From NCBI RefSeq assembly GCF_003260125.1, contig NZ_QHKO01000003.1, positions 434,845 through 498,844 of the forward strand: a DNA stretch of 64,000 nucleotides, given 5' to 3'. The DNA comes from Lujinxingia litoralis. Its GTDB lineage: Bacteria; Myxococcota_A; Bradymonadia; Bradymonadales; Bradymonadaceae. Position numbers and translations under genes: made by a program. How positions within the stretch are numbered: position 1 is the stretch's first letter; each line of letters starts with the position of its first letter. Shown one piece after another: positions 7,892-16,290 of this stretch. The notes under the pieces were generated by a model. The model saw only the letters and a program-made list of their open reading frames with translations, was not told where the DNA came from and did no database searches.

Positions 7892-8158
7892 TTACTGAAC
7901 GATTCCGGTGGTCTCGACGGTTTCGCCGATCGGTCGGTTATCGGCGTTGTTCACCTTCAGTGGCATGATCGTCAGGTTGTTTTGTATTTCAGCCACGAGA
8001 ACCTGCGCCATGTAGTGAAGTAAATTGTAGAGTTCAGGTGAAGGTGTGGGTTTGTACATGTCTCGTTGTTCTTCTTCGAAATATGTGTAGCGTTCTTCGG
8101 CGTCGCCAAGGATGGTGTTGTAGGTGTCTTTAGCAAGGCGTTCAGCAGAGAGGGGCAT
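7892..8158 (-). CDS. Small tail-cluster protein of unknown function
   Basis: 88 residues, not recognised. It is acidic with a central amphipathic helix (LYNLLHYMAQVLVAEIQNNL) and no Cys. GC content is clearly lower than in flanking genes. It has its own ribosome site (CAGGAAAA) and sits between spike and J. The position fits a small baseplate or spike-tip accessory protein, but the sequence alone does not show this. Confidence 0.6.
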   Translation of the reverse strand: MPLSAERLAKDTYNTILGDAEERYTYFEEEQRDMYKPTPSPELYNLLHYMAQVLVAEIQNNLTIMPLKVNNADNRPIGETVETTGIVQ

Positions 8159-8181
8159 GGTGGTTTTCCTGTTATGAAAGT

Positions 8182-8892
8182 CTAAAGAGAGAAGGTGATC
8201 GCGCTGGCGGTAGAGCCGGATGTGGTAGAGGGAGCATTGGGGTCGGAGCCGCCGATTAGCATGGTCGGGTCGACTAGTGTTTTCATAGTCGGACCAGGCG
8301 AAGCTGGGATCGCGGGCACAATGTAGGCGTGTTCATGGGTCCGGATATAATCTTCGATGGCGTTAAGTCGGGTCTCCACATGCTTGGCGATCGCCAAAGC
8401 CTCGGTTGCCTCAGCATGACCAATTCGCACCTTCTCCCCCCGAATCACCCGCGCATCACTCGCCACCGCATCACCCGGCAGCTGACCCCGCGATCGCACG
8501 GGCGTCGCCACCGCATCCGACAACGAAAACCGGCGCACGTCGGCTGGCGTGACGAGCTCGCCCTCGGTCAGCAGCCACTCGTCGACGCTGCGTTCGGCGA
8601 AACTGAGCCAGACTTCGTCGCCTCGTTGTAAGGGCCAGGTGTCGCTGTAGGCACCGCCGCCGCCGGCGGGCCAGGCGATGGGCACGTTCGGCAGGGGAGG
8701 GGGCTCGTAGGGCACGCGTTCGCCGGTGTCCGGGTCGCGGCGCGAGAAGCGGATGGGGATGCGCACCTCCGCGGTCTGGGTGGTGGCGTCGTAGCTCTCA
8801 ATCACGCCCGGTAGCGAGGTATGCACCCGGGCAAGTTCGCTGCGAACGACCTGTTGCAGCACATCGATAAGTTCGGGATGGCGCTCACTCAT
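8182..8892 (-). CDS. Baseplate spike protein, Gp138-N/gpV-like
   Basis: 236 residues. PGVIESYDATTQTAEVRIPI and PNVPIAWPAGGGGAYSDTWP are the OB-fold signature of Gp138 N-terminal/gp45-type spikes. RGDEVWLSFAERSVDEWL continues it, and a short C-terminal region with EHAYIVPAIPASPGPT follows. The protein forms the central membrane-puncturing tip under the hub. The start at 8892 makes an ATGA overlap with the hub gene. The expected trimeric needle is short, so an extra tip protein could exist. Confidence 0.85.
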   Translation of the reverse strand: MSERHPELIDVLQQVVRSELARVHTSLPGVIESYDATTQTAEVRIPIRFSRRDPDTGERVPYEPPPLPNVPIAWPAGGGGAYSDTWPLQRGDEVWLSFAERSVDEWLLTEGELVTPADVRRFSLSDAVATPVRSRGQLPGDAVASDARVIRGEKVRIGHAEATEALAIAKHVETRLNAIEDYIRTHEHAYIVPAIPASPGPTMKTLVDPTMLIGGSDPNAPSTTSGSTASAITFSL

Positions 8893-9692
8893 GTCTCTCT
8901 CCCGGTGATGACGGTATAAAACGAGGTATCCCACCCCGAATCAAAGGTGTGTTTGACCTCGGTGGCGATATAAGTCCCCTGGTAGTCGCGGCTCTCCACG
9001 ATGAAGCGGCGGCCGGGGCGAATGCGTCCATCGAGCAGCGCGGTGACCTCCAGCCCCTTATCCAGGGGGCGCGGCGAGCCGATCAGGTTGCCGTTGGTGG
9101 CCGAGACCACCACGGCGACCTCGCCGGTGTCTTCGCCCGAGGGAAGCACCTGCAGCAGCCCGTCTTGAATCGACCAGCGCACACCCAGACGTTGACAGAC
9201 CTCGTCGAGCGCATCGCGCGCCGGCAGGGAGAGTGTAAGCCCCCGTGGCCAGCGCGCGTCGCTCTCCACGCGCACGGTGCCCAGCGGAACATTCAGCGCG
9301 TCGGCCAGCGTGCCGAAGACCTGCTCCGCGCTCACTTCTGCCGAGAATGAGGTGTCGACCCGCGCCTCACGCAGGCGCCGGCCGCCATCCTGCGCCTCGA
9401 TGCGCAAGACGCGGTCCACCTCATCATGCGAGAGCTCCACACCTCCGCGATTGATGTCGCCGGCGAAGATCAGCCGAGGAACCTCATAGCCGGCCAACAC
9501 CCGCATCATCGTGCCTTCGCGCTGCGCGAACGCGAGCGCGTCTGGCGAGGGGTTGTAAATCGACACCGCCGCCGTATTTGCGTTGCGGCCCCTCGACTTT
9601 TTCACCTCACCGCTGATCCGCAGCTTCGTAAACCGGCGCGCGCTCTCGCCAGGCACCCCGAACTCGACAATGACCTGTCGCATAAAACTCAT
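8889..9692 (-). CDS. Baseplate hub protein (gp27/D-like)
   Basis: 267 residues. It begins with RQVIVEFG, has NTAAVSIYNPSPDALAFA and a GYEVPRLIFAGDI stretch in the first domain, then LRIEAQDGGRRLREARVD. The C-terminus RFIVESRDYQGTYIATEVKH followed by FYTVITG is typical of gp27/late-control-D-like hub proteins, which form the trimer joining tube and spike. It is flanked by four-base overlaps with plug and spike genes. Confidence 0.85.
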   Translation of the reverse strand: MSFMRQVIVEFGVPGESARRFTKLRISGEVKKSRGRNANTAAVSIYNPSPDALAFAQREGTMMRVLAGYEVPRLIFAGDINRGGVELSHDEVDRVLRIEAQDGGRRLREARVDTSFSAEVSAEQVFGTLADALNVPLGTVRVESDARWPRGLTLSLPARDALDEVCQRLGVRWSIQDGLLQVLPSGEDTGEVAVVVSATNGNLIGSPRPLDKGLEVTALLDGRIRPGRRFIVESRDYQGTYIATEVKHTFDSGWDTSFYTVITGRET

Positions 9693-10060
9693 GGCACCTC
9701 CTCGTTGCTCTCAACAGACACAATGAAGGCATCGGCGACGTCTTCGACCTCGGGCGTCAACACGTCCAACTCGACGTAGTACTCGCGCAACGCCTCGCCC
9801 AGGTCTTCGCGACGCGGTTCGTCCGGGCCACGGGCGTAGATCAGCCCGTCCACGCCCAGCACCTCGGGCCCCGCCACCACCTGCTGACCCACCAAACGGC
9901 GCCCCAGCAGCAGCGGCTTCTCATCGCGATCGAAAATGTCCACGTACCAGGACCCGGTGCGCGGCCGATAAGTGCGCTGGTAACGGAGCACCTTTCCACT
10001 GAGCGTCAGCGTCATGATGTGTTTAGGAAACTCGGCGAAGGTTGGAAGTCGTTGGATCAT
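9689..10060 (-). CDS. Baseplate plug-like protein (Pam3 gp18 type)
   Basis: 123 residues from the ATG at 10060, which has AGGA upstream; an in-frame TTG at 10075 would overlap the previous gene. MTLTLSGKVLRYQRTYRPR, GSWYVDIFDRDEKPLLLGRRL and VLGVDGLIYA resemble the small all-beta plug found between Dit-like and hub genes in simple contractile phages. The assignment relies on family resemblance and gene order. Confidence 0.7.
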   Translation of the reverse strand: MIQRLPTFAEFPKHIMTLTLSGKVLRYQRTYRPRTGSWYVDIFDRDEKPLLLGRRLVGQQVVAGPEVLGVDGLIYARGPDEPRREDLGEALREYYVELDVLTPEVEDVADAFIVSVESNEEVP

Positions 10061-10061
10061 G

Positions 10062-10622
10062 TTAGTTCCTGCCAAAAAAGTCGAAAATAGTGGCCAATGC
10101 AGATTTCAGTTCGGGCTCTTCAATGACCTTCTTTTGCTCAGGCTCGGGACACTCCTCCAACAAACACTGGCCAAGTTCTTTAGTTGGCGGTTCAGTATCA
10201 GTAATTTCTGCGCGCGGAAGGGTTCGTGTCTCAACCTTCGCAATACGCACTTCTCTCAATGTAATGTTGAAAACAAGGTTGCGAAGATGCGTGACATCAT
10301 AGGGCCAGCTTTCAAGAAGCCAGGGCCCCGACCGTGCGTGTCGTGATTCAAGCTCGAGAAGCTCGGCGTTCTCGCCAGCGTCGTTGAGGAAGCGAAGCGC
10401 CTGGGTAATGCGATCGCCTTCTGCTCCGCCTTCGCCAACGAAGGAGTCGGAAACGATTCCGGTGATGGAAACTTGAAGATGCTGGTGTCGGGCGTGGTCC
10501 GAAATCGTCACGCCTTCTTCAACCGGGTGGTCTGTGATTTGGTTTGACGTGGACCAGCTCTGGGTGGGAGAGGCGTCAAAGGTCAGCGACTCTCCGTTGG
10601 GTCGTACAAGTGTGACGCTCAT
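10062..10622 (-). CDS. Dit-like tail protein
   Basis: 186 residues. TQSWSTSNQITDHPVEEGVTI and SDHARHQHLQVSITGIV match the Dit-like N-terminal domain, which forms a ring around the tube at the baseplate. The C-terminal third is a Glu/Pro-rich linker and short helix. The ATG at 10622 overlaps the tape-measure stop. GC content is lower than average in 10,070-10,450. Confidence 0.75.
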   Translation of the reverse strand: MSVTLVRPNGESLTFDASPTQSWSTSNQITDHPVEEGVTISDHARHQHLQVSITGIVSDSFVGEGGAEGDRITQALRFLNDAGENAELLELESRHARSGPWLLESWPYDVTHLRNLVFNITLREVRIAKVETRTLPRAEITDTEPPTKELGQCLLEECPEPEQKKVIEEPELKSALATIFDFFGRN

Positions 10623-12454
10623 AGTTCACCTCCGGCAGTCGCTGCCTGCGTCTGGCGTAGTGCTCGTCCCATGCCCTGTTGAGCGCCACGTGCCACCTCG
10701 TTTCCAATGTCAGCCGGGCTGGCGGAGCTGCCCTCGACGTGCACGTTAACTTGCGTAGAGGCGTTCTGGGTCTGAGGACCCACGCCAGGAGAGCGAAGAT
10801 TGGCTTCTTCATCGGGAGCAAAGGCATTGCTGACGCGCGAGAGCATACCCTGGCCGGCGTCAAGGATGGCCTGGCCAGGATTGGTCAGCGCATTTTTTGC
10901 TGTTTCAAAGGTGTCGAGCACGCCTTGAAAACTTTCTTTCAACCAGGTGAGCGGTCCTTCGAAGGCTTCGCGTAGCTTTTCTCCGGCGGTATTCAGAAGG
11001 TTGAAAAGGTTGTTAACAAACCCGTCCCACTCGGCCCTAAGCCCTACCAGGACATCGGAAAGGGTCTGTTTTAAGTTGTCCCAGAGTACGTTCCACCCTT
11101 CGGTGAGTAGAGTAAAAACCAGAGGGAGTTGGGTGAAGAACTCAACAAAAGAGTTGAATAGGCCGTTGATAAGGTTTCGGCCATGGGCGACCAGAGCGTA
11201 GAAGTCTTCGATGATGCCATTGATGAGGTCTTTGATGTAGTTTTTGACCCCGTCGACCATCGAGGAGAAGCCGGCAATGATCCCGTTAATCGCGTCTTTG
11301 ACGCCGGTGACAAGATTATTCCACATCTGTTTTACGAGGGGGCCGAACTTCTCGAGAAAGCGCCCCAGCATGGAATCGCCACCACGTAGAAAGACGATGA
11401 CGTCTTCAATGGCCAGCGCCAGACCTATGATGAGCGCTGTGATCATGGCACCGATGATCAGGGGTTTCGCCAGAGCGATCGCCGCCACCAGTCCGACTGC
11501 TTTAAACGCGGCAATCACAGCGGTGAGCGAGGTCCAGAGTGCGCCGACCTTGGACGCCACCACAAGAAATCCCAGTCCGGCCAGAGCGATGGCGATTCCA
11601 TCAAAGATCGTCTCCCATCCGCCAATCTTTTGCACAAAAGCGTCGAGGTGATCGAACTGGTTTCTCAGCACCTCAATGGCATCACCGATGGCCTCGGCCC
11701 AGACATCAATCTTGCTGTTGATGAGCTCGCGATTGGTGTCGAGCCAGCTGTTGAGACGCCGAAGCAAGGCGAGGACGGAGGGCATGATTCCGGCGACAAG
11801 TGCGTTTTTGAAGCGGTTGATCGTGCCCTGAATGCGATCGAACTCTTTGTTGAAGATGTTGAAATGGGAGATGGCCTCGTCAGAGAAGACGGCTCCCATC
11901 GGCTCGGCCTCGGCGGCGAGTTTGAGCATCTCAGGATCACACTTTTCCAGGAGTGCCAGGGTTTCCTGAAGATCTTTGCCACTCTTGGAGCTGGCATACA
12001 TTGCCTGCTGGAGCCGCTCGACGGTGACTCCGTATTGATCCGCCTGTTTGCTGACGTCTCGAACAGAATCCGCTGCTCCTTTAACCATATCGAAGAGCGT
12101 GGTTCCTGCTTTTTTGAGACCTCCCCAAACCGTGTTGAAAAGGTCCGTGGCGGCTGTTTTTAGCTCTCCGAGTGATGTTTTGAATGTGTCGAGGGCTTCT
12201 TTTTGTTTTTTAAGACCACCTTCAACCTCGGAGTTTTTACCGTCCTTTTGGGATTCTTTTGGGTTGTCCTTGGCGGGGGCTTCGGTCGTATTTCCGGTCA
12301 CACGAACGACGACCTCCGCTGTGACGGAACGAATTTTTTTGAGCGTTTTAGATGTAACTTTGAGCGCCTTATTAATGGCTCTCAGGGCTCGGAGCGCCGG
12401 GAAGAGGGAGGTCGGGTCGAGCACATCCCCCAGAGTCAACTTTTTTTTGGCCAT
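10619..12454 (-). CDS. Tail tape measure protein
   Basis: 611 residues. A Lys-rich helical N-terminus is followed by a charged coiled coil, and long hydrophobic segments lie at about residues 285-350. Amphipathic helical repeats (VTGVKDAINGIIAGFSSMVD-like) come next, then a Gly/Gln-rich C-terminus ending with RGAQQGMGRALRQ. This composition and the place between chaperone and Dit-like genes are diagnostic. Tape length sets tail length; about 600 residues predicts a short tail of roughly 90 nm using the usual proportion. Confidence 0.9.
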   Translation of the reverse strand: MAKKKLTLGDVLDPTSLFPALRALRAINKALKVTSKTLKKIRSVTAEVVVRVTGNTTEAPAKDNPKESQKDGKNSEVEGGLKKQKEALDTFKTSLGELKTAATDLFNTVWGGLKKAGTTLFDMVKGAADSVRDVSKQADQYGVTVERLQQAMYASSKSGKDLQETLALLEKCDPEMLKLAAEAEPMGAVFSDEAISHFNIFNKEFDRIQGTINRFKNALVAGIMPSVLALLRRLNSWLDTNRELINSKIDVWAEAIGDAIEVLRNQFDHLDAFVQKIGGWETIFDGIAIALAGLGFLVVASKVGALWTSLTAVIAAFKAVGLVAAIALAKPLIIGAMITALIIGLALAIEDVIVFLRGGDSMLGRFLEKFGPLVKQMWNNLVTGVKDAINGIIAGFSSMVDGVKNYIKDLINGIIEDFYALVAHGRNLINGLFNSFVEFFTQLPLVFTLLTEGWNVLWDNLKQTLSDVLVGLRAEWDGFVNNLFNLLNTAGEKLREAFEGPLTWLKESFQGVLDTFETAKNALTNPGQAILDAGQGMLSRVSNAFAPDEEANLRSPGVGPQTQNASTQVNVHVEGSSASPADIGNEVARGAQQGMGRALRQTQAATAGGEL

Positions 12455-12456
12455 AA

Positions 12457-12681
12457 TCAGGTTGTCCGAGGGTTAGGGGGCGGGCGTTCGATCGCCGACC
12501 ACACGTCGAGGACCCGCAACGCGTCGGTGAGCTGGCGCACCGACCAGCGTTGCTCAATGTCCAGGAGGCTGTCGTTGTATTTGCCGCTCGTGGCGATGGA
12601 ATGCAGCCACCAGTCCACGCCGCGAGCGCGCGCAAGCGCGCGCTGGACGTGCAGGCGCGGTGTGGACTGGGGCGCGTTCAT
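12457..12681 (-). CDS. Putative second tail assembly chaperone component
   Basis: 74 residues from the ATG at 12681, which overlaps the previous stop by four bases. WWLHSIATSGKYNDSL and RWSVRQLTDALRVLDV give a small helical protein placed exactly where phages encode the chaperone extension (lambda T, P2 E'). Coupling through the ATGA overlap replaces the usual frameshift. Function rests on position. Confidence 0.55.
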   Translation of the reverse strand: MNAPQSTPRLHVQRALARARGVDWWLHSIATSGKYNDSLLDIEQRWSVRQLTDALRVLDVWSAIERPPPNPRTT

Positions 12682-13139
12682 TCGCTCGCGAGCGATGCGG
12701 TAAAACCCAGAAATCCGTTGATACGGATGACCTGCACGACGGCTTTGAGCATCTCCAGATAGTTTTGCTGGTAGGCCAGATCGTAGTTGCCCTGCTCGCC
12801 AAGCGCTTTGCCGTCGCGCCGGGTGTATTTGAGGAGGTCGCGGATCAGGCGGGTGCCATCGACCTCGGCGATGACCCGTCGCAGATCGCCGGCGATGGCA
12901 TGCCACTCGATGTCGCCCAGCTCCGCTCCCAGGGAGGAGAGCTCGGTGTCGGCGCCGAATTCTCCCTCGGCAAAACGATTCATCATGTCGGCGAGTTTGG
13001 ACTCCAGCAGGCGGCCCAGGGGTTCGGCGGCCAGCGACATGACCTGCAGGACCAGGCGAGTGCCCTCGCCGGCCGGGTGGGGCTGAATGTGGTAGGAGTG
13101 GGGGGTGCCTTTGGCGTCGACAATCGTGAGTTCATTCAT
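12678..13139 (-). CDS. Putative tail assembly chaperone
   Basis: 153 residues. The centre has RFAEGEFGADTELSSLGAEL and the C-terminus QQNYLEMLKAVVQVIRINGF. This layout, with Y-x-x-N-Y-x-E-x-x-x-x-x-x-x-V near the end, is common in tail assembly chaperones of DUF3383-type contractile tails. Such proteins coat the tape measure before the tube assembles. It lies between tube and tape measure genes as expected. A hairpin upstream may reduce its level relative to tube and sheath. Confidence 0.65.
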   Translation of the reverse strand: MNELTIVDAKGTPHSYHIQPHPAGEGTRLVLQVMSLAAEPLGRLLESKLADMMNRFAEGEFGADTELSSLGAELGDIEWHAIAGDLRRVIAEVDGTRLIRDLLKYTRRDGKALGEQGNYDLAYQQNYLEMLKAVVQVIRINGFLGFTASLASE

Positions 13140-13189
13140 GGTGTTCTCGTCGGTTACTGGGGATTAAAAGCGATGAAGGGGGGGACAAC

Positions 13190-13226
13190 GAAACAGGGCG
13201 CGACGCCGTGCGGGCGCCGCGCCCTG
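13190..13226 (-). terminator. Terminator-like hairpin after the tube gene
   Basis: A 9-bp CAGGGCGCG/CGCGCCCTG stem (13194-13202 with 13218-13226) with an inner GC-rich loop; read leftwards it is followed by TTTCGTT. It sits between tube and chaperone genes and could make partial terminators or processed ends. Confidence 0.5.
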
Positions 13227-13275
13227 AGAAAAGACGCCGGATTCGCGCCTCCGAAAGGGCACGAACCTGTTTCTC

Positions 13276-13716
13276 TTAGAGGGCGGTTTCCGGCCCGCTG
13301 ACTTCGGCGTAGGGCAGCAGCACGCGGATGGTGCGCTCCTGGGCCTGTTTCTGCTGCGTGGGATCGGAGCGGGTCTTGAACACGGTGTACGCGCAGGCAA
13401 CCCGTTCGCCGGTGCCGGGATTGCTCAATTCGAAGGGCAGCTCTTCGATGTTGGACTGGGCCTGCTGGGCACGCATCAGCGCCATCAAGCGGGCGTATCC
13501 GGCCGAGGTCTGCATCACGGTGATGTCGGCATAGAGGCGACGGTCGTTGGTGCGGCTGAAGGTGACCTCGCCGTCGGCACCGACGACGTCTTCACCGATG
13601 TCGGAGCCCCATTCGAATTCGATCCCGCCTTCTTCGCCGAAGCCACCGATGAGCTGGCCGCCAATGGAGAGAACGGTCTGTTTGAAGTCGTGCGTTTTGA
13701 GAATCTGGAAGTTCAT
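13276..13716 (-). CDS. Tail tube protein (DUF3277-like)
   Basis: 146 residues. FGEEGGIEFEWGSD, VTFSRTNDRRLYADI and MQTSAGYARLMALM agree with DUF3277 tail-tube proteins of Mu-unlike myophages such as Pam3. The protein stacks as hexamers to form the inner tube. The strong ribosome site AGGAGG lies inside the end of the sheath gene, 3 bases from its stop, as expected for a highly expressed subunit. Confidence 0.85.
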   Translation of the reverse strand: MNFQILKTHDFKQTVLSIGGQLIGGFGEEGGIEFEWGSDIGEDVVGADGEVTFSRTNDRRLYADITVMQTSAGYARLMALMRAQQAQSNIEELPFELSNPGTGERVACAYTVFKTRSDPTQQKQAQERTIRVLLPYAEVSGPETAL

Positions 13717-13718
13717 GA

Positions 13719-14795
13719 TTAGTCCTCCTGATGGATGGCGGTGCGCTGGAAGTTGAAGGTGAAGTCAAAGGTGCGGGCGCCGACCGCAAGCTGAGCGCGA
13801 CCGGTGGCGCGGATGCGTTGCGCGTCGATGTCAGCCTGGGTGGGCGCGATGAACACGACCTCGGTCTGGTCGGGGATGAAGTGCCCGGCGGCCACACCTT
13901 CGGCCAGTTGGGCTTCGACCAGGGGGCGAAGGATGGAGATGCCCTGCTGGCCCAGAGGGATCTTCTGACCGCGGGCCGAGATGTTGATCTTGGTCTGCGC
14001 CACGCGCTGCTCCAGGCGCAGGGCAAACCAGTCGCGGGTCAGAAGTTCGTAGATCGGGCGCCCCGCCAGGTTGACGCCCGGATCGACGAAGGTCTGGACC
14101 GGGCCGTAGGGCAGGACCAGGTTGATGTGATTGCCCATCGCCGCGTTGCGCTCGCCACTGCCCATGGGGCTACCGCTGTAGGGTTTCACGCCGAAGATCC
14201 GGCAGTCCCAGGGCGCCGAGAAGGTGTCCGGGTTGAAGGCCAGACGGTTGGCCAACCAGGCCAGATCGGCCGCCTCACTGTCGTCACTGTGGTAGACGAC
14301 GACGGTGCGCTCGTTGACCGCCAGGTTCTCGTAGGCCACCGGCAGCCCCGCGCTGAGCAGGCTCTGATCGCTGGATTGCGCCACAAAGAGCATCGTGCGC
14401 GCCTCGGCAAACGCGGCGGCTTCGGCGATATCGGCTTCCAGGCGCGAGTCAATCGCCAGGCCGTACCACAGGTTGTCGGCGGCCTCGATCGCCAGCAGGG
14501 CGTCGGCGTAGGTTTCCGCCGGATCGTTGGACTTAAGTCCGAGTTTGATGAGCGAGGGGCGAGGCTGCTGGGCAAAGGAGGACTTCAGGCGGTAGGCGAT
14601 GCCCGCGCTGATCGTGCCCTGGGTCAGGGCGTCGTCCACCTCGCGCGCCGAGGAGAAGCCCATGACGCGGTTTTCGGGGGCGACTGCGACGTCGGTTTGC
14701 GCGACCAGCAGGGGGATGCCAAAGCCGGCCTGGGAGGGCGAAGGAGCATCCAGGATGATGTCGATGGAGATGTTTGAATCATGCGTTGCGGCCAT
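13719..14795 (-). CDS. Contractile tail sheath protein (DUF3383-like)
   Basis: 358 residues. An N-terminal ASPSQAGFGIPLLVA segment, ADNLWYGLAID, ERTVVVYHSD and the C-terminal region ISILRPLVEAQLAEGV with FDFTFNFQRTAIHQ match the DUF3383 sheath family. The sheath contracts to drive the tube and spike into the target envelope. It is shorter than typical DUF3383 members with extra outer domains, so it is likely a minimal sheath. Its ATG overlaps the preceding stop (TAATG). Confidence 0.88.
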   Translation of the reverse strand: MAATHDSNISIDIILDAPSPSQAGFGIPLLVAQTDVAVAPENRVMGFSSAREVDDALTQGTISAGIAYRLKSSFAQQPRPSLIKLGLKSNDPAETYADALLAIEAADNLWYGLAIDSRLEADIAEAAAFAEARTMLFVAQSSDQSLLSAGLPVAYENLAVNERTVVVYHSDDSEAADLAWLANRLAFNPDTFSAPWDCRIFGVKPYSGSPMGSGERNAAMGNHINLVLPYGPVQTFVDPGVNLAGRPIYELLTRDWFALRLEQRVAQTKINISARGQKIPLGQQGISILRPLVEAQLAEGVAAGHFIPDQTEVVFIAPTQADIDAQRIRATGRAQLAVGARTFDFTFNFQRTAIHQED

Positions 14796-15358
14796 TAATC
14801 TGCCTCCAGGGTGACCATGAGTGGGTCGGTGAAGTGAGGATCGGCGTCGAGTTCGACGTCGATGACCAGGCGCTCAAAGTGGGGCTCGACATCGGTCGAG
14901 CTGAGTTTGAGCGCGTAATGGAGCGCGAATTCGCGCTCAAAGACCGGTGCGGGGAGTTCCGCGAGGGTCTCATCGTTGACCGGCGTGGTGGGGCCGGTGC
15001 TGGAAAGGGTGATGGCGAGGGCTTGAAGCTCTCGCTGAAGTGCGGGCAGGCTCAGGGCCAGCGAGCACTGAGAGAGGAGCGCCGCGCCTCCGGGGCCACA
15101 GACCCGCAACACTCCCGTGGCCGAGCGCTGGCCGACGACGCGGGCTTGCATCGCCTGGTTGGCGTCGAGCTCGTAGTGGAGCTCGTCGGTGCCTGCGGAG
15201 CGGTCGAGCTGGGGGAGTCGCACCATGAAAAAAGGCGCCTCCGGCCAGGGGGCCGTGGCGCCGTCGAAGATCACGCGCTCCGGGGCGAGTCCGGTCGCGG
15301 CGACCACCCAGGTTCGGGTGGCTTCGAGAAGGTCATCAGGAAATGTGTGTGAAGTCAT
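14795..15358 (-). CDS. Phage neck terminator protein (LIC_12616-like)
   Basis: 187 residues from the ATG at 15358; GCAGG lies 8 bases upstream, so it is preferred to the GTG at 15367. APERVIFDGATAPWPEAPFF and LPQLDRSAGTDELHYEL resemble the LIC_12616/gp12-like neck or tail terminator family that caps the tail's head-proximal end. In a headless particle it would close the tail. It is the first structural gene; the next genes upstream are regulators, not connectors or capsid. Confidence 0.7.
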   Translation of the reverse strand: MTSHTFPDDLLEATRTWVVAATGLAPERVIFDGATAPWPEAPFFMVRLPQLDRSAGTDELHYELDANQAMQARVVGQRSATGVLRVCGPGGAALLSQCSLALSLPALQRELQALAITLSSTGPTTPVNDETLAELPAPVFEREFALHYALKLSSTDVEPHFERLVIDVELDADPHFTDPLMVTLEAD

Positions 15359-15427
15359 CGTAGTCACCTGCCGGGTTGGCGTCGTTGCGTTGTCCCTTCA
15401 CAAGGAGTCGAGAACTGGACGTTTGAG

Positions 15428-15496
15428 CAGGTGTCGGGTGGGGATGCGCCCGTGTTTATGCGGTCGATCGAGGGTGGGACAGGCGTTCAGGTGTCG
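15428..15496 (-). promoter_or_regulatory. Direct repeats upstream of the tail structural operon
   Basis: The 9-mer CAGGTGTCG occurs at 15428-15436 and 15488-15496, exactly 60 bases apart, each preceded closely by CGTT. The pair lies in the 138-bp gap between the neck terminator start and the small regulator stop, where a late promoter would be expected. Activator sites are possible; chance is not excluded. Confidence 0.3.
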
Positions 15497-15497
15497 T

Positions 15498-15764
15498 CTA
15501 TGCGTCCGACGACGCCACCTCTTCCAGGAGCCTGACCGCGCGCATCGTGGCGCGCAGTTCGCGAACCTCGTGTTCGCGCTCGCGCAGCCGTCGCGCGATC
15601 CATTTGCCGCCGTCGGGCATCGATCTCAGGTCGCGCACGCGCTCGTAGAGGCGCAGCGCCGTCGAAGGCGGGCGCCCGCCGGCGTAGCCCGCCAGGCGGG
15701 CGGCCTCGCGACTGCCCGAGCCCTGCAGACGAGCGATGACGTAGCGTTCGGCTTTGGTGCTCAT
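15498..15764 (-). CDS. Small helical DNA-binding-like protein
   Basis: 88 residues from the ATG at 15764, with GGGGGGAGG upstream. KAERYVIARLQGSGSREAAR and LAGYAGGRPPSTALRLY read as a helix-turn-helix (AARLAGYAGG with PPSTAL as recognition helix), followed by an Arg/Glu-rich helix. This is the fold used by terminase-small-subunit-like and resolvase-type HTH proteins. With no large terminase, a regulatory role for the tail operon is likelier. It overlaps the previous gene by four bases. Confidence 0.6.
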   Translation of the reverse strand: MSTKAERYVIARLQGSGSREAARLAGYAGGRPPSTALRLYERVRDLRSMPDGGKWIARRLREREHEVRELRATMRAVRLLEEVASSDA

Positions 15765-16207
15765 TGTTCCTCCCCCCTCTTGCTGGCGACGGGCTGGCGG
15801 GCCAGAAGCTGGCGTTCGGCCAGCGCTTCTTCCACCACTCCGTCCACGCGTGCGACCTGGCGGCCGACGGTGGTCTTCGATCTTCCGGAAATCTCGCGGT
15901 AGGCGCGGTGATGTATGCGGACCTGGCACCAGACGTCCCAGTCATCCTCGCTGGCGCGGTCTCGAGCGGTGGTGAAGGCGGCTTCCAGCTCCCATTTGGT
16001 GCTCAGATCCCGGATATGACCGGGCTCTGGAGGCGGGGTGTACTGGATAAACAGTCCGACGCTTCGGTAGTCCAGAGCCGAGCATCCCGCGCATTGCAGG
16101 GCGATGCGCAGGTAGTGTTCAACGGCGTGCTCGGCGCTGACGTAGCGCGGGAGGCGTTCGATGCGAAGGGCGTCGGTGGAGAGGGTGAGGCTGTTGTCGA
16201 TGTACAT
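15761..16207 (-). CDS. HTH protein, possible late-gene activator
   Basis: 148 residues. The C-terminal part CQVRIHHRAYREISGRSKTT followed by GRQVARVDGVVEEAL looks like a sigma-4/LuxR-style HTH (YREISGRSKTTVGRQV). The N-terminal half holds WELEAAFTTARDRAS and two Cys in CAGCS. Phage late activators of this size commonly sit just before the late operon, and this gene plus the 88-residue protein lie directly upstream of the tail genes. CAGGAG precedes the ATG. Three repeated DNA elements lie immediately upstream. Confidence 0.55.
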   Translation of the reverse strand: MYIDNSLTLSTDALRIERLPRYVSAEHAVEHYLRIALQCAGCSALDYRSVGLFIQYTPPPEPGHIRDLSTKWELEAAFTTARDRASEDDWDVWCQVRIHHRAYREISGRSKTTVGRQVARVDGVVEEALAERQLLARQPVASKRGEEQ

Positions 16208-16290
16208 GTTCAGGCTCCTGATGGAAGGTGGGCTGGAGGCTGTACATGTTTTCAGTGTTTCGGTGGGCTGTCAGGAGAAGTAACGTTACT
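16201..16290. promoter_or_regulatory. Operator-like cluster shared with the divergent promoter
   Basis: TGTACATGTTCAGG (16201-16214), TGTACATGTTTTCAG (16241-16255) and the palindrome AGTAACGTTACT (16279-16290). The same elements, GTAACGTTAC and GTACATGTGTTCAGG, recur together at 17253-17282. The first copy overlaps the start codon of the HTH gene at 16207. Binding by one of the HTH regulators is an inference. Confidence 0.55.
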
